From Medicago truncatula (lineage: Eukaryota; Streptophyta; Magnoliopsida; Fabales; Fabaceae): a DNA stretch of 64,000 nucleotides. The stretch lies in NCBI RefSeq assembly GCF_003473485.1, contig NC_053042.1:384501-448500 (forward strand), in the 5' to 3' direction. Numbering within the stretch: position 1 is the stretch's first letter; every line of letters begins with the position of its first letter. Shown in pieces: positions 47,136 to 60,294 of this stretch. Position numbers and translations under genes: made by a program. Below the pieces are notes generated by a model. That model searched no databases. It saw nothing but the letters and a program-made list of their open reading frames with translations, and was not told the DNA's origin.

Positions 47136-50100
47136 ATGTTTGGCGCTTCTTCAATTTTGTTCCCTCTATCCACACAAGCATCTCCTTACATTTTTCCAAA
47201 CTTAACAACTTCCACTTACCAAGAGTGTTTTAAGTTGAAGCAGAATCTGGTAAAAGTTAAAAAGAAGAATCGATTAATTGTGTTAAGCAGCAGCAGCAGC
47301 AGCGATACGAGTTATGAAGTTGGTGGTGGATTTCCACTTAACGAACTTCTTAACCGAAATAAAAACTCAGAGGAGGATACTTCTGCTCAACGTGAAGCAC
47401 TTCTTAAAGGTGGTGATCAAGTTATCTCCGTTCTTCAAGAAATGATTACCCTTGTAAGTTCTTTCTTATTTTCACCAATGAGTTATTTTATTTGAATTGA
47501 CTTATTTACTATGTTTGCGAGAGCTTATAGAAACATTTTATGACGTGTCCATATATGTTGGGTACCAAATAGAAGTCAAGTTTAAAAAGTGTCGTTAACA
47601 AGTTCCACTTTACTAGAAAATTAAATTGGCAAAAACTTGAAAGGACGAAGAAACTCGTCCTTAACATTATGTTGGATAGGTTGTGGACCATCTATCAAGG
47701 TGGTCCACCCCTAGAACTTGCCGTATTGATGATGGTTGGAAACTTTTAAATTTCATTGTGTTTTTTTAAACTGCCTGAGTGAAAGCGCGAACATCGCGCA
47801 TGCATTTTCTTGGTTAAGATATGAGGTCCGGATTCACTTCAGTAAGGGAATTACACAATTAGTGCTGTCACACAATCTGGACTGTTCGATCAAAATTGGA
47901 CAGTCCATGTTCCAGTTTTCCGTAAATTGGGTCCAATTATAAAGTCAGAACCCAAGTCTTGGTCATGTTTATGTATTTTTCTTTCAGCATTTGCATGATA
48001 AGTTGTTAAACTTGAATTTCAATGTGGAACGTTGTTGTTAACCCCTATGTTACATGTATAAATTTGTTATTGCTTCAGTTGGAAGATATGGATATGGATG
48101 AAGAATCTGAGAAAGTAGCTGTGGAGTTGGCTGCACAAGGAGTTATTGGTAAGAGAGTTGATCAGATGGAATCTGATTTCATGATGGCCCTTGATTACAT
48201 GATCGAGCTTGCTGAGAAGGACCAGGATGATAAGGTGTGATTTTCAGAATAAAGTTTTAAACTTGTTGAATTATACGTAGAATCATCCACACTCCATTCC
48301 ATTTGGAAAGGTCTCCAACTATAATCTATTACAATCTACATTTGGATTCATTTGTAACAATTCTAAATCAAAGCCCTAACAGACCAAATTAACCAAAATA
48401 CCATTTAGCCTAGCAAGCTTAATAATCGCAACACACACACATGCTGGAACCTAACTGTGCATATATTTCTCTGCAGCGCAAGTCACTGTTGGAAGTTATC
48501 AAAGAGACAGTATTATCACATCTAACTAAAAAATGCCCACCCCAGGTAAGGAACTTCTCTGAGCCACTTCATGAACACTTCTCTGATTGGTTCCAAGTTG
48601 TATACCAATGTGATATGAATCGTTCTTCTCTGATTTCACCTTCATCTTTTAGGTTCAAGTAATTGGTCTTCTATGTAGAACTCCCAAAAAGGAAAGTAGA
48701 TATGAATTGTTGCGCCGAGTTGCAGCTGGTGGAGGTTTATTTAAAGGCGAGAATGACTTGAAGATTCATATCCCAGGGGCAAATCTAAATGACATAGCTA
48801 ACCAGGCTGATGATTTATTAGAGGTATTGATACAAACTTCAAGTATTATATGATTTTTTTGCTCTATCTGAATTCTTGCCAAGGAAACCACGTGAATTTT
48901 AAACACTGATTAATTGTTTACAGACAATGGAAACTCGTCCTGTTGTGCCAGATCGTAAACTGCTTGCAAGGCTTGTTTTGATTAGAGAAGAAGCTCGTGA
49001 TATGATGGGAGGGGGGATTTTGGATGAAAGAAATGACCGTGGATTATATACTCTACCTCCGGCTGAGGTATGTTGATGTGAAGTTTGCATATTTGATTTT
49101 CAGTTTCACACAATTTTGTTGTTTGTGTTAAAAGGGCTTGGAAATTTCCACTCGATATGTATAGATTTAAAACTAAATGGTCATTCGTCGCAAATAATAT
49201 GCTTTCGGCATCATTAAAACTGTTGGCATTGCAGGTGAACTTCTTAACTAAATTGGTGGCCTTAAAACCTGGGAAAGTTGTGCTGGATATGATAAGAAAT
49301 GTGATGCTCGGAAAAGATGAAGGTGCAGACAACTCTGGCAACGATGATGACGACAGGGTTTCAATAGGAATTACTGGAAGGGTAAGTTGAGTTGGATGAT
49401 GTGTACTATTTAACATGTGAATGTGTTTTACACTCATTCAATTTATATTTGACTTGTCTGTCATGATATCCAGGCAAGTGTGACAGGACGGAAGCCACAT
49501 CCTGTACGCCCTGGCATGTTTCTCGAAACAGTCTCTAAGGTAATGTTATGCCATAGTTTTTATGATGAATGGTTATCTTTGAAGCAATGAGCCTGAGAAT
49601 TCCATATAATTGTAAAATACTTGGTTCAGTTGAAAATTTCACTCTATTGGGAATCCAAACTGTTTTACTTTGACAACTTTTTCCCATACCCAGTTCTTGA
49701 TATATATCCTGATTATTACTCTATCATACAGTAGATTTGAATGACCTTCTCTGCCTGTGTCTGCACTTCCAGTTGATACTTTTCTATTTTTGCCAGGTTT
49801 TGTCTGGTATATATGCTGGATCTGACAATGGTATCACTGCACAACATCTGGAATGGGTAAATTCTTTCACACTTTACCAAATCCATAAATGTTTCTATTT
49901 CCAAAATAATGTGTATACAGCCTGTCATAAATATCTATTTCTAATTTTATGCATAAGCTTCTTTAAAACTGTCATGTTATCTCTGTATTTTTCATTTGAA
50001 AATTGATTAACCGATCTTTAATTAGCCCATAACTCGGTGCTAAATCAGCTACTAAGAACACTAAAGTTTCTTAAAAATATGCATTTTACTTTATTATTTT

Positions 50101-50677
50101 TGATACATTTGATTTTCTGTGTAACTGTTAAAAAGATTGTCAAAGTGGAGAGTCTATCTACAGAGTATGTATAGACACGATGAAGCACGGACACTTCTTA
50201 GATTAGGCGTGTCCCGGACACCTATAATTACACTGAATTATGTGATTTTTTCAAATTATTAGCGGTGTCGGCGTGTCAGTGTCCGTGTCGTGTCCGGTGT
50301 CCGCGTCCGTATCCGTGCTTCATAGGACACGACTCAAACTTGAAAGAGTTTATAAGAAAAAGGGCAATCTAGTGCCTTAGAGATTTTGACATATGACTTT
50401 TAACAATATTTTTTCCTTCTTTATTGATTCTTCATGTCACATTTGGTGTTTCTTATGATCTTTAAACCATGTTGCCACAAATACCACTTGTAGCTAGAGA
50501 AAAATGCAGGTTTGAAAAACAAGGTTTGGTGTTTGAGCATACATTCACCATATTATAAAGTCACAAGCCATTTAATCATCATGATCCACTGAATGACTTA
50601 TGTCTTTTGTTCCTTTCCTTTGCTTGCAGGTTCATCAAAAGACACTTCAAGTCCTTCAGGAGATAGCATTTAACTAG
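47136..50677 (+). CDS. Chloroplast DUF760 protein, like UV-B-induced protein At3g17800
   Basis: Nine exons, all in phase 0: 47136-47453, 48079-48234, 48477-48545, 48653-48823, 48924-49067, 49235-49381, 49474-49539, 49797-49856 and 50630-50677; 392 codons, stop TAG. The first 55 residues or so are Ser/Thr/Lys-rich with few acidic residues, as in a plastid transit peptide. The mature part shows LLKGGDQVISVLQEMITL, KVAVELAAQGVIGKRVDQM, IKETVLSHLTKKCPP, HIPGANLNDIANQADD, LVLIREEARDMMGGGI and VRPGMFLETVSK, the DUF760 pattern of the Arabidopsis UV-B-induced protein At3g17800 as I remember it. The biochemical role is unknown. A run of six AGC codons (47286-47303) codes Ser-6 at the transit-peptide boundary and may vary in length. 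Intron 8 holds a MITE. Confidence 0.88.
50181..50325. mobile_element. hAT-like MITE, third copy, in the DUF760 gene intron
   Basis: 145 bp, starting tgaagcacggacac and ending gtatccgtgcttcatag. It is flanked by gacacga at 50174-50180 and 50326-50332. The interior is almost pure gtgtcc/gtccg phrases. Same family as 2511-2662 and 24490-24654; the copy is the least diverged of the three at its ends. Confidence 0.75.
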
Positions 50678-51331
50678 TTCATTCTCTATCTCTATTTCTC
50701 TTCCTATAATCCTATTTTTTTTGTGGTGAAGAAGAATGGCTCAATGTAGTTACACTTTTTGATGCAAAAAATACTTTGTAGACTGTTTATAGCTTTACAA
50801 ATGATGTCAAAATTTTGAACCTTTACAAAGTGAATAATGTAAATTTACTATTTATTGTGAAGAATAGTAGACGTCAGAAATTCATGATTTTGCTGTGGGT
50901 CGATTGCAGAGATGATGGCAAAATTCCATAGTTAAAGTGATTAGTTATACTGAAATTCAGTACTAATAAAATTCCACCTTGGTAATAAAAAAATTACTAC
51001 GTTTAGTTGCTATAACATGTGCAATATTGCGCATGTTAGACAAACCCCTTTAATTTATGAAATTTAACAGTCGTGTTGTTCTTATAAAATAAATTGATGT
51101 GAATGAGTGCTTAAATTAGATCTAAATTCAACAAACTATTTACACCAATTCAGTGATCACTGTTAACTATCAAAACATTTTTTTTTTCCATTTATTGTCC
51201 CTATGCCATTTCAAATCAGATCTAAATTCTTTTTTGACTAAGATCTTTATGAACTTAATACTAAGTGACTAACTAATAGACACAACAAAATCTGACCGTA
51301 CCTATTTCCTCTAAAGATCTAAATTCTTCTT
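50678..51331. other. Convergent 3' flanks of the DUF760 and YSL genes
   Basis: The DUF760 and YSL genes point toward each other, and this interval must carry both 3' UTRs. From about 51130 on it is homologous to the 3' flank of the second YSL copy (58610-59005), so the YSL duplication starts at or before 51130. Confidence 0.6.
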
Positions 51332-54300
51332 CTACTTATTTGCCAAGAAGTTCATGCAAATTGGTGGATGAACCTTAAACCAAGCAAGAAGAGATGAAGG
51401 AAGAACCCATATCCCATCTCCACAAATCAAACCAGAAGCAACAGCTGGAATCATCAAACCTGCTTCCTCTTTTTTCATCCAACTCCAAACAAACACTACC
51501 AAACTTCCCACACACATGTCAATGGCAAAGTAAGCACCTACAACAAAAGGTACAGCCATTGCCATTGGAAGTGGGACCCACTTTCCAATATTTTTAGGAT
51601 TCCAATCTCTCAACAAGTTAGCCAACAAAGCAAATGCAAAAAACCCATAACAGAATTGCAAGCAATGACTTGGTAGTGCTGAAAAGCCTTCAACACCAAG
51701 AATTGCCATGTTTCTATAGATGATAGCATATGGTGATTTGTATTCACCATCAGGGTTTCCAACATCATATGTATGATAGAAAATAGAGGCTGTGAGTGGT
51801 GCTACAACACAACCTATTGCTGTACCAATTGTTTGTGATACAAGCATTGATCTTGGTGAAGTTAGAGTTAAATAACTAGTTTTGAAATCTTGCATTAAAT
51901 CAGCTGAAGTTGAAGCTAGAGATTTTATTAGTCCGCATGCTACAAGTCCAGCAACAACACCATTACTTTTTCCTCCTAGGGCTGCAAGAATGAAAAGTGC
52001 TACTTTTCCATAGTTATAGGACATGTTCATGTCGGTTAAGCCGGCACCATAAGCATTGCAGAAGCCAAGAATTGGTGCTAGGAGATACGCAACCACCACA
52101 AAGTACCACTTCACTTGTGGGAATATGAGAGGGATAACTGTGATTGAAATTACGGTGAGTCCCACATACCCTACACATGCTAACCATATTGGGATGCTTT
52201 CTTTTACAAAGAATTCATCGCGTGTTAGATCGTCTAGAGTCCGGTTCTGGCTATTATTTGTAAAGGAATCTGTATTGGAAAAAATATATACATCAGATTC
52301 AGTATTGTCGAATTGTGGCTATAGTGTTATAGTGTAGCAGAATATAACAAATCACCATTGTTCTGCGATATACAATTTAGTACAAAGTATTGTCAAATAG
52401 AAGTTATAGTGGCGCTACAGCGCTGTAGCATAGCAGAATATAAAAAAAAATCTCTATTTTGTGTGATCTGAGATTGACAATAACGATTAGACTTCACGAA
52501 AATATGAGAACTGGCATACTCTGCTAGTATGCATATATGTATTATTATATGTTCCAAAACATCAATAATAAAAACATGTTGCAGAGTTAAAACACATATC
52601 ACAACCCATACCCGAGATAAGACGGCTTATATCCTGAATTTACCAAATCTGCTTTAAAATACATCTCAGAATATAAGCCATATGAGATTCATTTATTGGC
52701 CGAGAGATCCACATCTGCATGACTGCAGAGAATCCAAATCCATCACAATCCTACCACCCAAAACCTTTTCACTTAACTCAAATTTTTGCCAACCTCTATC
52801 ACATCCTTCCCTTCCCTTTTATCTTAGCTTCTATAGCCAATTTCTTCCTTTTCCACACTCCTCCACACAGCCAAGGTTGTTTATAGCCATTTACAGTCCA
52901 AATTCATATTCTGCTTCTTAGTCACATTGTCCTACTAGTTTCATTGGAAATCAATTACTTCTAATGAATATTGATATGGTTGTATCTTGTACTTACAACA
53001 TAGGAATATAGGTTTATAGAGTGGTAATATAGTAAGGCAAGTAAACATCTTAAAACTTGAAAATTACGTAACTCATGAACTGGAAAAAAAAAAATGCTAA
53101 AAGGCCATTTATTTACCTGCTTTGTGATCCTTCTTTTTCATATAGGCCTGAAAATTTAAGGTACTGAAATATAGAATTTTGATAAAATTGTAGAGCCCAT
53201 CACCAAGGATTAATGCAATGGAAATAAAAACCTGCATCATGAAATGAAAATAAATGAAAGTTAAGGGTTAAAATGGAAAAAATAACTCAAATCAGTTCTA
53301 AGAGTGTTCTTCAATTTTTGTTCAGTTAAATACCTTGTAACCATTAAGACTCTTCATGCTACTCTCTGGTAAACTTTCAGGGAACCAATTTCCTTTTAGT
53401 ACTCTGATCAACGGCCACATAATACCCCATGAAACCACAGCACCAAAAAGCAACGATAAATTGACAAGATGAGAACAGATCATTCCTGCTCCAACATATG
53501 TCATGCTGAAATCAAAGTAAAATCTGCAAAACAATATTAAACATTCTTGTCAGATTCATAAAACATAAAAGAGAGTTAAAGCAATTGAAGTTAAAGGACC
53601 GGTTCAAACTCCGTCTACCGAGAAAATACTAACATAACTAATATACCAACATTTACTTATTAAAAAAAGAGAGAAATGGAATCAAAGCACACACGTGTTT
53701 TTCCATGCTTTCAACCCAAAAGTAGGAAACTGAGCAAATCCGCATTGGCCATCACCAGCATAGAACCATTGGAAGAAAGACCAGAGCAAACTGAACGAGA
53801 AGAACCGCGTGAAACCCTTAACCTGCTTCCTGTGAAAGATGCCAAATTAGTTTTATATGTTTTCATCTTGAAATAACAAATAGAGTTCAAATAACATAAA
53901 CATAATTGGTTTCATAATCATACTTGGCCATGACATTTCCTTTAGGAGTATGGAATCCATTAATAAGAACACCAGTAGCAGTTCCACTTGGATAAGGTAA
54001 TTTAGAGTCTATTATCATCATCTGTTATTTAACATAGCAAACAATACTCAAGTTACCCTAAAGTCAATTCATCTTAAATAAAAACTTTCATCACTTCTAC
54101 ATTAATATATTATTACTTAAAAAATATACTTGATTTCGTCAAAATATCCTCCGATCACTATATCAGTCATTGGATGAAGATTATACGGCTAATATTCTGA
54201 GCTTGTATTGTAAACTTTATTTGGTGAAGTCAGAATATGAACAGTCTAACCTTCATCCAATGACCGAGATGTATTGACTGCAGGAACAATAACGTAAAGT

Positions 54301-55309
54301 AAATAGTGCATCGCAGAACAACGGCGATTTGCTCGAGTTCCGCTATGCAATATAGTTATAGATAGTGCTGCTATAGCTGCCATTTGACAGCATTATTTGA
54401 CTGCACAAAATCAAGAATCATTCATAAGCAATACCTTTCTAAAGGGAATTAATGCTGTTAGCCCAACAAAGTAAGTAACAAAGAGAAAGCCTGTCATCCA
54501 ACCAATTCCAGTTTCCTTGGTGTCAGGAGTATTCCCTGGTATACTAGCCCCCCCAACTCGCTCATATGTCGCCCTATTCAAACCCAAAAGGTAAGATCCA
54601 AAACCACCTATAAATGAACAAGTAAAAATTAGGAAACTACAAATACATTCACTTTCAATTCTTCATTTCTACATACAAAATATAAATTAAATAATGATCG
54701 TTAAACAAGTGGTTAATGAATTTTATTAAAGGTTTAACTGAGAATGGGAGTAACCCTGACAGGAACAATCGTTGGCCATACTTTACTTACCTCCTGGCCG
54801 AACTCCAGATTACCAGGGCTCCGTTCCCCTGGGTACCGGAGGATTAAAACCAATCAGTTTTTTCAAAAATAATTCATTTTAAACCGAAAACGGAGATATT
54901 GAATTAACAACAAAACAAAAAACTAACCTCCAAAAGATGGACTGTAGCATGCAACAGCACAAGTCTGAATTATGGTATTCTCCTGTCTAGTGAAAGGTGT
55001 TGAAACAATATTTGCTTTCTCAAGAATCTTAGTCCAAAGTTTAATGAACACAAAGCCAAGAAGTGCCACTGAAACATTGAGATTAGGAACTAGACCAGTT
55101 GTGAGGTTCAGCTTCAGCACAATCACACTATACACTATACCAATAAGGATGCTAGTTATTAGTCCTCTAATTGTGAACTGTTTTGTCCATGGTGCTATTC
55201 CACTCCCATCTTCTACATCAATTCCAACCTTTTCTACATCTTCTCTCTCTAAATTCTCAATCTCTCTGAGTTCTTGTTCTTCATTGCTTATATTGCCCAT
55301 CGGAATCAT
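51332..55309 (-). CDS. YSL-type metal-nicotianamine transporter (OPT family), intact copy
   Basis: Seven exons, 5' to 3': 54928-55309, 54435-54607, 53924-54021, 53695-53829, 53334-53523, 53117-53231 and 51332-52269; 676 codons from the ATG at 55309 (673 from the ATG at 55300, the one shared with the other copy), stop TAG. YSL proteins are multi-pass oligopeptide-transporter relatives that move metal-nicotianamine complexes across membranes. Family marks include MKLN-like [127 protein letters not shown] and [16 protein letters not shown]. Wording is closest to the YSL1/2/3 group. An AG at the 5' side of exon 1 (tttctttgaag) suggests a 5' UTR intron. No lesion was seen. Confidence 0.93.
52300..52490. 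mobile_element. ctatagtg-type MITE in intron 6 of the intact YSL gene
   Basis: It starts cagtattgtcgaattgtgg and ends near gagattgacaataac; the ends are diverged forms of the ttgtcaa/ttgacaa repeat. The matching intron of the second YSL gene reads tagttttgtcaaataattag without it, so it arrived after the duplication. Confidence 0.6.
54283..54396. mobile_element. Short MITE with ttgactgca duplication in intron 2 of the intact YSL gene
   Basis: 114 bp between two copies of ttgactgca (54274-54282 and 54397-54405). The interior has gttccgctatgcaat and gctgctatagctgcc phrases of the ctatag-type family. The second YSL gene has only one copy of the flank (ttgaccgca), i.e. an empty site. Confidence 0.65.
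54700..54855 (+). mobile_element. SINE-like repeat in intron 1 of the intact YSL gene
   Basis: The stretch acaagtggttaatgaatttt, then aaaggtttaac, the gggagtaaccctgac block and a tail ending ggaggattaaaac, is homologous to 61780-61945 in the other YSL gene. The box-like ggtcgaaccc of that copy is lost here. Being in both genes, it predates the duplication. Confidence 0.45.
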
Positions 55310-57084
55310 CAAATCCTCTGCTTCTAATAAGTGAGTCAATCTTCAAAGAAAGTAGAATAAATATTATAGTTAGCATAGCGAAATTTATTTTGCCAGACAT
55401 GAATTGATTTTAAATGAATTGATTATGTAAAATTGATTGCGACTAAGAGTGAGTTGAATTGATCATGCAAAAGTGATTGCATAAATGTTTGGACAAGTAA
55501 AAGTAGGTTGAAGAATAAAATTAAGACTGAAAATTAAATGTAGAAGCCAAAAGCTAAATATTCAAGCTTCAAGTTAAAATCAATTCTTGAGGTAAAATCA
55601 ATTCAACTAAAAAACATCTAAACATGTCAAACTCAATTTGATCATGAGAGATAATTCCAAAATTAGTTTTTCAGAACTCTTTGATAAGATTGAAATTCTA
55701 ATAGCATTGTAATAGCAGAAGACAAGTAAAAAGAAAAGAAAAAGTTGTTGAAATGTGAAACCTCTTATAAATATTACAAACATCATCGTACCTTTGCAAC
55801 AATGAACAAGAGAGTGTGAGTGATGAATAAATCTTAGAAACTCAGAATGTGAGACAAGAATCTCACAAACCCACCACAAGACAGGTTCTGAAAATCTTAT
55901 CAAATCAAATATATGTATCTGTATATATATTGAAACGTGTGATTGCACGAACAGATTAACATTTTTGCAGTACAATCCGATATTTATGTTGTCAGCCATA
56001 ATAACAAAAGAAAAGTACATTGCAAAAAATGAAACAACCTTTGTGGAGCAATGTCGTACAATGTAGTAATAGGTAGTTGTGTTGTGTTGTACTACAAAAG
56101 TGTGTAAAAAGGAAATCAATATTCATAAGAAAATTTATTATTTATTGTAGCCGATTGACTTTTTCTATTTCTTGTATTTTCTAACAAAATGATGTACAAA
56201 TTTGGATGTACGTTCAGCTTTTGGATTTGGTATAAAACTTTCCTTTTTGACTATGAAAGATAGAGACATAATGTATTTTTATTTGATATGAGGTCGTTTT
56301 GTTTCTCATAGGTTCCATTCGTAATTGTAGATGTAGTAATCCTTACTGTAAATGTTGATATTTCTCTTACACTAAATAAGGTTATTTGGTGTGTGGCTTA
56401 CACATTGCAATTATTTTTGTGAAATTTTGCAAAATGTAGTAAATGAGTAATGAATGTGATGATGTGAATGATGGTACCACAAGAGACTTGTAGATGGTCA
56501 ACAAGTCATAAATTACATAGGAAAATGTAGTTTTGAATGTCGTATAGATAGGAAAAAAAAATTGGTCAAGAGATCAGAAAATATTTTTTTCCCTGTGGAA
56601 AGGATTTGATTAATAAATTCTTTTTTATATGATCCATCTAAAAAAATAATTTTTGCATAAATTTTTTATACGATCCTTCTAGATTAATGATTGTACAAAA
56701 AAAATAAAAATAAAGATTCCAATCAATACAAATATCATAAAATATGTGATATGAATTTTTAATATGAATTTTTGAATTTGAAAATACGTGATACGAATAA
56801 CAAAAAATATTGTGTTGAATTAATTTTTCTCCCAATAAATATCTTAAAATTTGTTTTTAATTCCTCTAAATACACAAAACCGTAAAAATAAAAGAAAAAA
56901 AAAATCAGAAAAGGTGTCACAACTTGGACGGAATTTTGCAATTTTAGATAGATAAAATGACAAAGTCATTAAAACTCAGAACCACATAAGTGGAAGTGTT
57001 GGATTTCGCACCCCGATTATGATGTACGACTTAACTATTTCAGAATTTCTAGTAGTTAAATTAGAATTTGTGGACATAAAATTG
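55310..57084. other. Upstream region of the intact YSL gene
   Basis: It must hold the 5' UTR, a likely 5' UTR intron and the promoter. The 170-residue - strand ORF at 55607-56119 is low in complexity, rich in Phe/Tyr/Ile/Ser and without a homologue I know; it is not called. A SINE-like piece (56945-57084) lies at the right end. Confidence 0.5.
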
Positions 57085-58440
57085 TTTTTTTTTTTTTTTT
57101 TTAAAATCGGCAAATTTTATTCTCGGCAAGATTGTGTAAGACACACAAAACCCGCTGACAAACCAATACAAAGAAACAACACTAGACACCGTCAAAGAAA
57201 CAACATAAAATTGTACATCAAAACAGCCATGCACCCCAAGCCCTTGTAGCAGAACCACAAAACAACCGCCAAACACACTAAAAGCGTCTCAAGAGACATT
57301 CCTTCGGATTCCAACTCCATTCGTAATAGAGACACGTTGGAATTTTAATTGAACCTTAATATACTCCGCAGTAGACTCTACATCTAACACCTCATCATTA
57401 AAAATTATGCCATTCCTAACTTTCCATATGCCCCATATAGATGCATGCCAAATAATCATAAGACCCCTCCGAATCCTCTTACACCTACCACCCAATGGAC
57501 ACACAAATTTGGAGGAGTAATGAAGGAGATCTCCATCCACCTCATAACTTTCTCCCGCACTTTAATCACCTTATCACAATGAATAAAAAGATGTCTAGAG
57601 GTTTCATCTTCGGTTCCACACAACACACACCTAATAGAACAATCCGGAGGTAAAACATTCCTCCATTTAAGATTCCATTTGGATGGAATACGATCAAGCA
57701 AAAGCTTCCAAGAAAAAGCCACAACTTTTGATGGCGCCATGCTTTTCCATGTATTCCCAAAAACCTTCTTCTCTCCATCGCTCCATTTATCCTCAAGGAT
57801 CAACAAATCTTCAAGGTTCTTGTAGGACGACTTAACCGAAAACTTACCACCCTCCTCCAACTTCCAATCCCATCTATCCTCAAAATTATTCCACCTATGA
57901 CCTTCCAAATCTTTCAACAAACTAATGAGAAGTTCCTCCTCCCGCACAAATAAATTTCTCCGCCATATAAACAGCCACCCTTAACCACCCTCCTCTATAC
58001 CCCGGAAAATGGAAATCACAAACTTTTCCTTCTTTTTGGTTTGAAATCCCTCCACGGAACCTTCCAAAAGCTAGTTCCTCCTCCATTGCCTACTGTCTGA
58101 CTTCCGAATTAAACCAATTATTTTCGACTTCCACCTCCAAATTTACAATATCCTTCCACCATTTGGATGAGCAACGAGGCCAACTTCCCATCCCCTCCTC
58201 CATTAAATTAGAGACATTCGGGCCATATTTTCCGATAAGAACCTCCTTCCACAATGCATCGTCATCATGGAGCAATCTCCATCTCCACTTTGCCAACAAG
58301 CTCAAGTTCACCATCCTTATGTCCCTAACCCCCAAACCTCCATTTAATTTAGTATTACATTTTTCTGAGGGATTAATTAGTGGCCGATTTAAATATGAAC
58401 TCGACAATGGTTTCCCTGGTCCTATGTACCCCTTTACATG
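57085..58440 (-). mobile_element. 5'-truncated L1-type LINE, 3' part of ORF2 and tail
   Basis: The + strand T run at 57085-57102 is the poly-A tail of a - strand insertion. Reading from 58440 down: GGLGVRDIRMVNLSLLAKWR and WRLL, DALWKEVLIGKYG, then from 57947 WDWKLEEGGKFSVKSSYKNL, DRIPSKWNLKWRNVLPPD, CVLCGTEDETSRHLFIHC (zf-RVT) and, frame-shifted, WHASIWGIWKVRNGIIF. The frame breaks at about 58090-57950 and 57460. It lies between the two YSL genes. The 3' end (aataaaatttgccg) matches that of the tail at 27907. Confidence 0.85.
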
Positions 58441-58654
58441 TTACGGAATAAGTTCTTACTGTAAGATTTTAGTATTACCTTGTTAAATACCAGCTTATAA
58501 ATGCACACATATTTATTTTAATTTTTTTTTTATATATTATAACAAAGCACTGTTGAATTTAATAAATTAAAGAATTGCTTTTGTAAAACAAAATCAATAA
58601 AATTGAGAAAACAGCTATTTACACCAATTCAACGTCAACCGTCAAAACATCCTT

Positions 58655-58821
58655 ACACTTTTTTTCTAAATGACAAAATGAAACATCCTTACACTTTTTT
58701 TATAAACGACAAAATGTCAGTATGTTAGTATTTTTTCTCCTTATCAAGACTTGAATCCTGAACCTTGAACTTCTCAACTCCTTTAATCCCTCGTTTCAAG
58801 CCAATTGAGCTACCCAACCAC
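58655..58821 (-). mobile_element. tRNA-derived SINE in the 3' flank of the second YSL gene
   Basis: On the - strand it has an A box (tagctcaattgg, 58801-58812) and a B box-like ggttcaggattcaagtc (58748-58764) about 40 bases apart, the tRNA-derived head of a SINE. Flanks aacatcctt (58646-58654) and aacatcttt (58822-58830) are an 8-of-9 target duplication. The first YSL gene's 3' flank has the empty site (caaaacatttttt, then ccatttattgtcc). The 3' part holds a two-copy direct repeat (catccttacactttttt). Confidence 0.7.
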
Positions 58822-60160
58822 AACATCTTTGCGCTTATTGTCCCCAAGTCATCTCAAATAAGAACTAAATTCTTCTCTGACTAAGATATTTTTAAACTAC
58901 TCAAAAAGAAAGAAGAAAGAAAAGATCTTTATGAACTAAAGCACTAAGAAATAGTGACAACTAAATTTGACTACACCTATTTCCTCTAAAGATCTGCTAG
59001 AGAACTTCTAATTATTTGCAACGAAGTTCATACAAATTGGTGGATGAATCTTAAACCAAGCAAGAAGAGATGAAGGAAGAACCCATATCCCATCTCCACA
59101 AATCAAACCAGAAGCAACAGCTGGAATCATCAAACCTGCTTCCTTGTTTTTCATCCAACTCCAAACAAACACTACCAAACTCCCCACACACATGTCAATG
59201 GCAAAGTAAGCACCTACAACAAAAGGTACAGCCATTGCCATTGGAAGTGGGACCCACTTCCCTATGTTTTTAGGGTTCAAATCGCTCAACAAGTTAGCCA
59301 ACAAAGCAAATGCAAAAAACCCACAACAGAATTGCAAGCAATGGCTTGGTAGTGCTGAAAACCCTTCAACACCAAAAATTGCCATGTTTCTATATATGAT
59401 AGCATAAGGTGCTTTATATTCACCATTAGGGTTTCCAACATCATATGTATTGTAGAAAATAAAGAATGTGAGTGGTGCTATAACACAACCTATTGCCGTA
59501 CCAATTGCTTGTGTCACAAGCATTGATCTCGGTGAAGTTAGAGTTAAATAACCAGTTCTGAAATCATGCGTTAAGTCAGATGAAGTTGAAGCCAGTGATT
59601 TTATTAGCCCACATGCTACAAGTTCAGAAACAACACCATTACTGTTTCCTCCTAGGGATGCAAGAATGAAAAGTGCTACTTTTCCATAGTTATAGGACAT
59701 GTTCATGTCGGTTAAGCCGGCACCATAAGCATTGCAGAAGCCAAGAATTGGTGCTAGGAGATAAGCTACCACCACAAAGTACCACTTCACTTGGGGGAAG
59801 ATTAAAGGGATAACAATGATGGATATTACAGTGAGCACTGCATACCCTACACATGCTAACCATATCGGAATGCTTTCTTTTATAAAGAATTCATCACGTG
59901 TAAGATCGTCTAGAGTCTGGTTCTGGTTATTATCTGTGATTGAACCTCTAGTAAAAAAATATCTATATTAGATTTAGTTTTGTCAAATAATTAGAGAACT
60001 AGGCATATGAGGTCTAACATAGAACAACTATTCATATACTAATTTCATTGGATATAAATCAATTACTTTTTCTATTGATATGGTAGTATAGTGTATTTGA
60101 ATATAGGCTTCTAGAGTGGTAATTAGTAAGGCAGAAAAGCATTATTAAAGCCTAAATTTA

Positions 60161-60294
60161 GTGTTATCGATTGTGGATGGCAGAAAGACAAAAAGACGCC
60201 ATAAAAACACACACTGCCATGCTTCATGGATTGGCCAAGGTGGTTGTCCAAAAGCATGTCAGCACAATCCGCCATGGCCGATAAAACTGTCAAA
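60161..60294. mobile_element. MITE in intron 6 of the second YSL gene
   Basis: The start gtgttatcgattgtggatgg and the end gccatggccgataaaactg followed by tcaaac mirror the element at 267-444. The same intron of the intact YSL gene runs from ggcaagtaaacatctt to aaaacttgaaaatt without it. Confidence 0.6.

Noticed and set aside
51394-51597. + strand ORF over the end of the YSL genes, also at 59070-59273
   Set aside because: It is conserved only because the YSL exon 7 on the other strand is conserved.
55607-56119. 170-residue - strand ORF upstream of the intact YSL gene
   Set aside because: Composition is biased to Phe, Tyr, Ile and Ser, there is no domain I know, and it lies where a 5' UTR or promoter is expected. 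A chance ORF is more likely.
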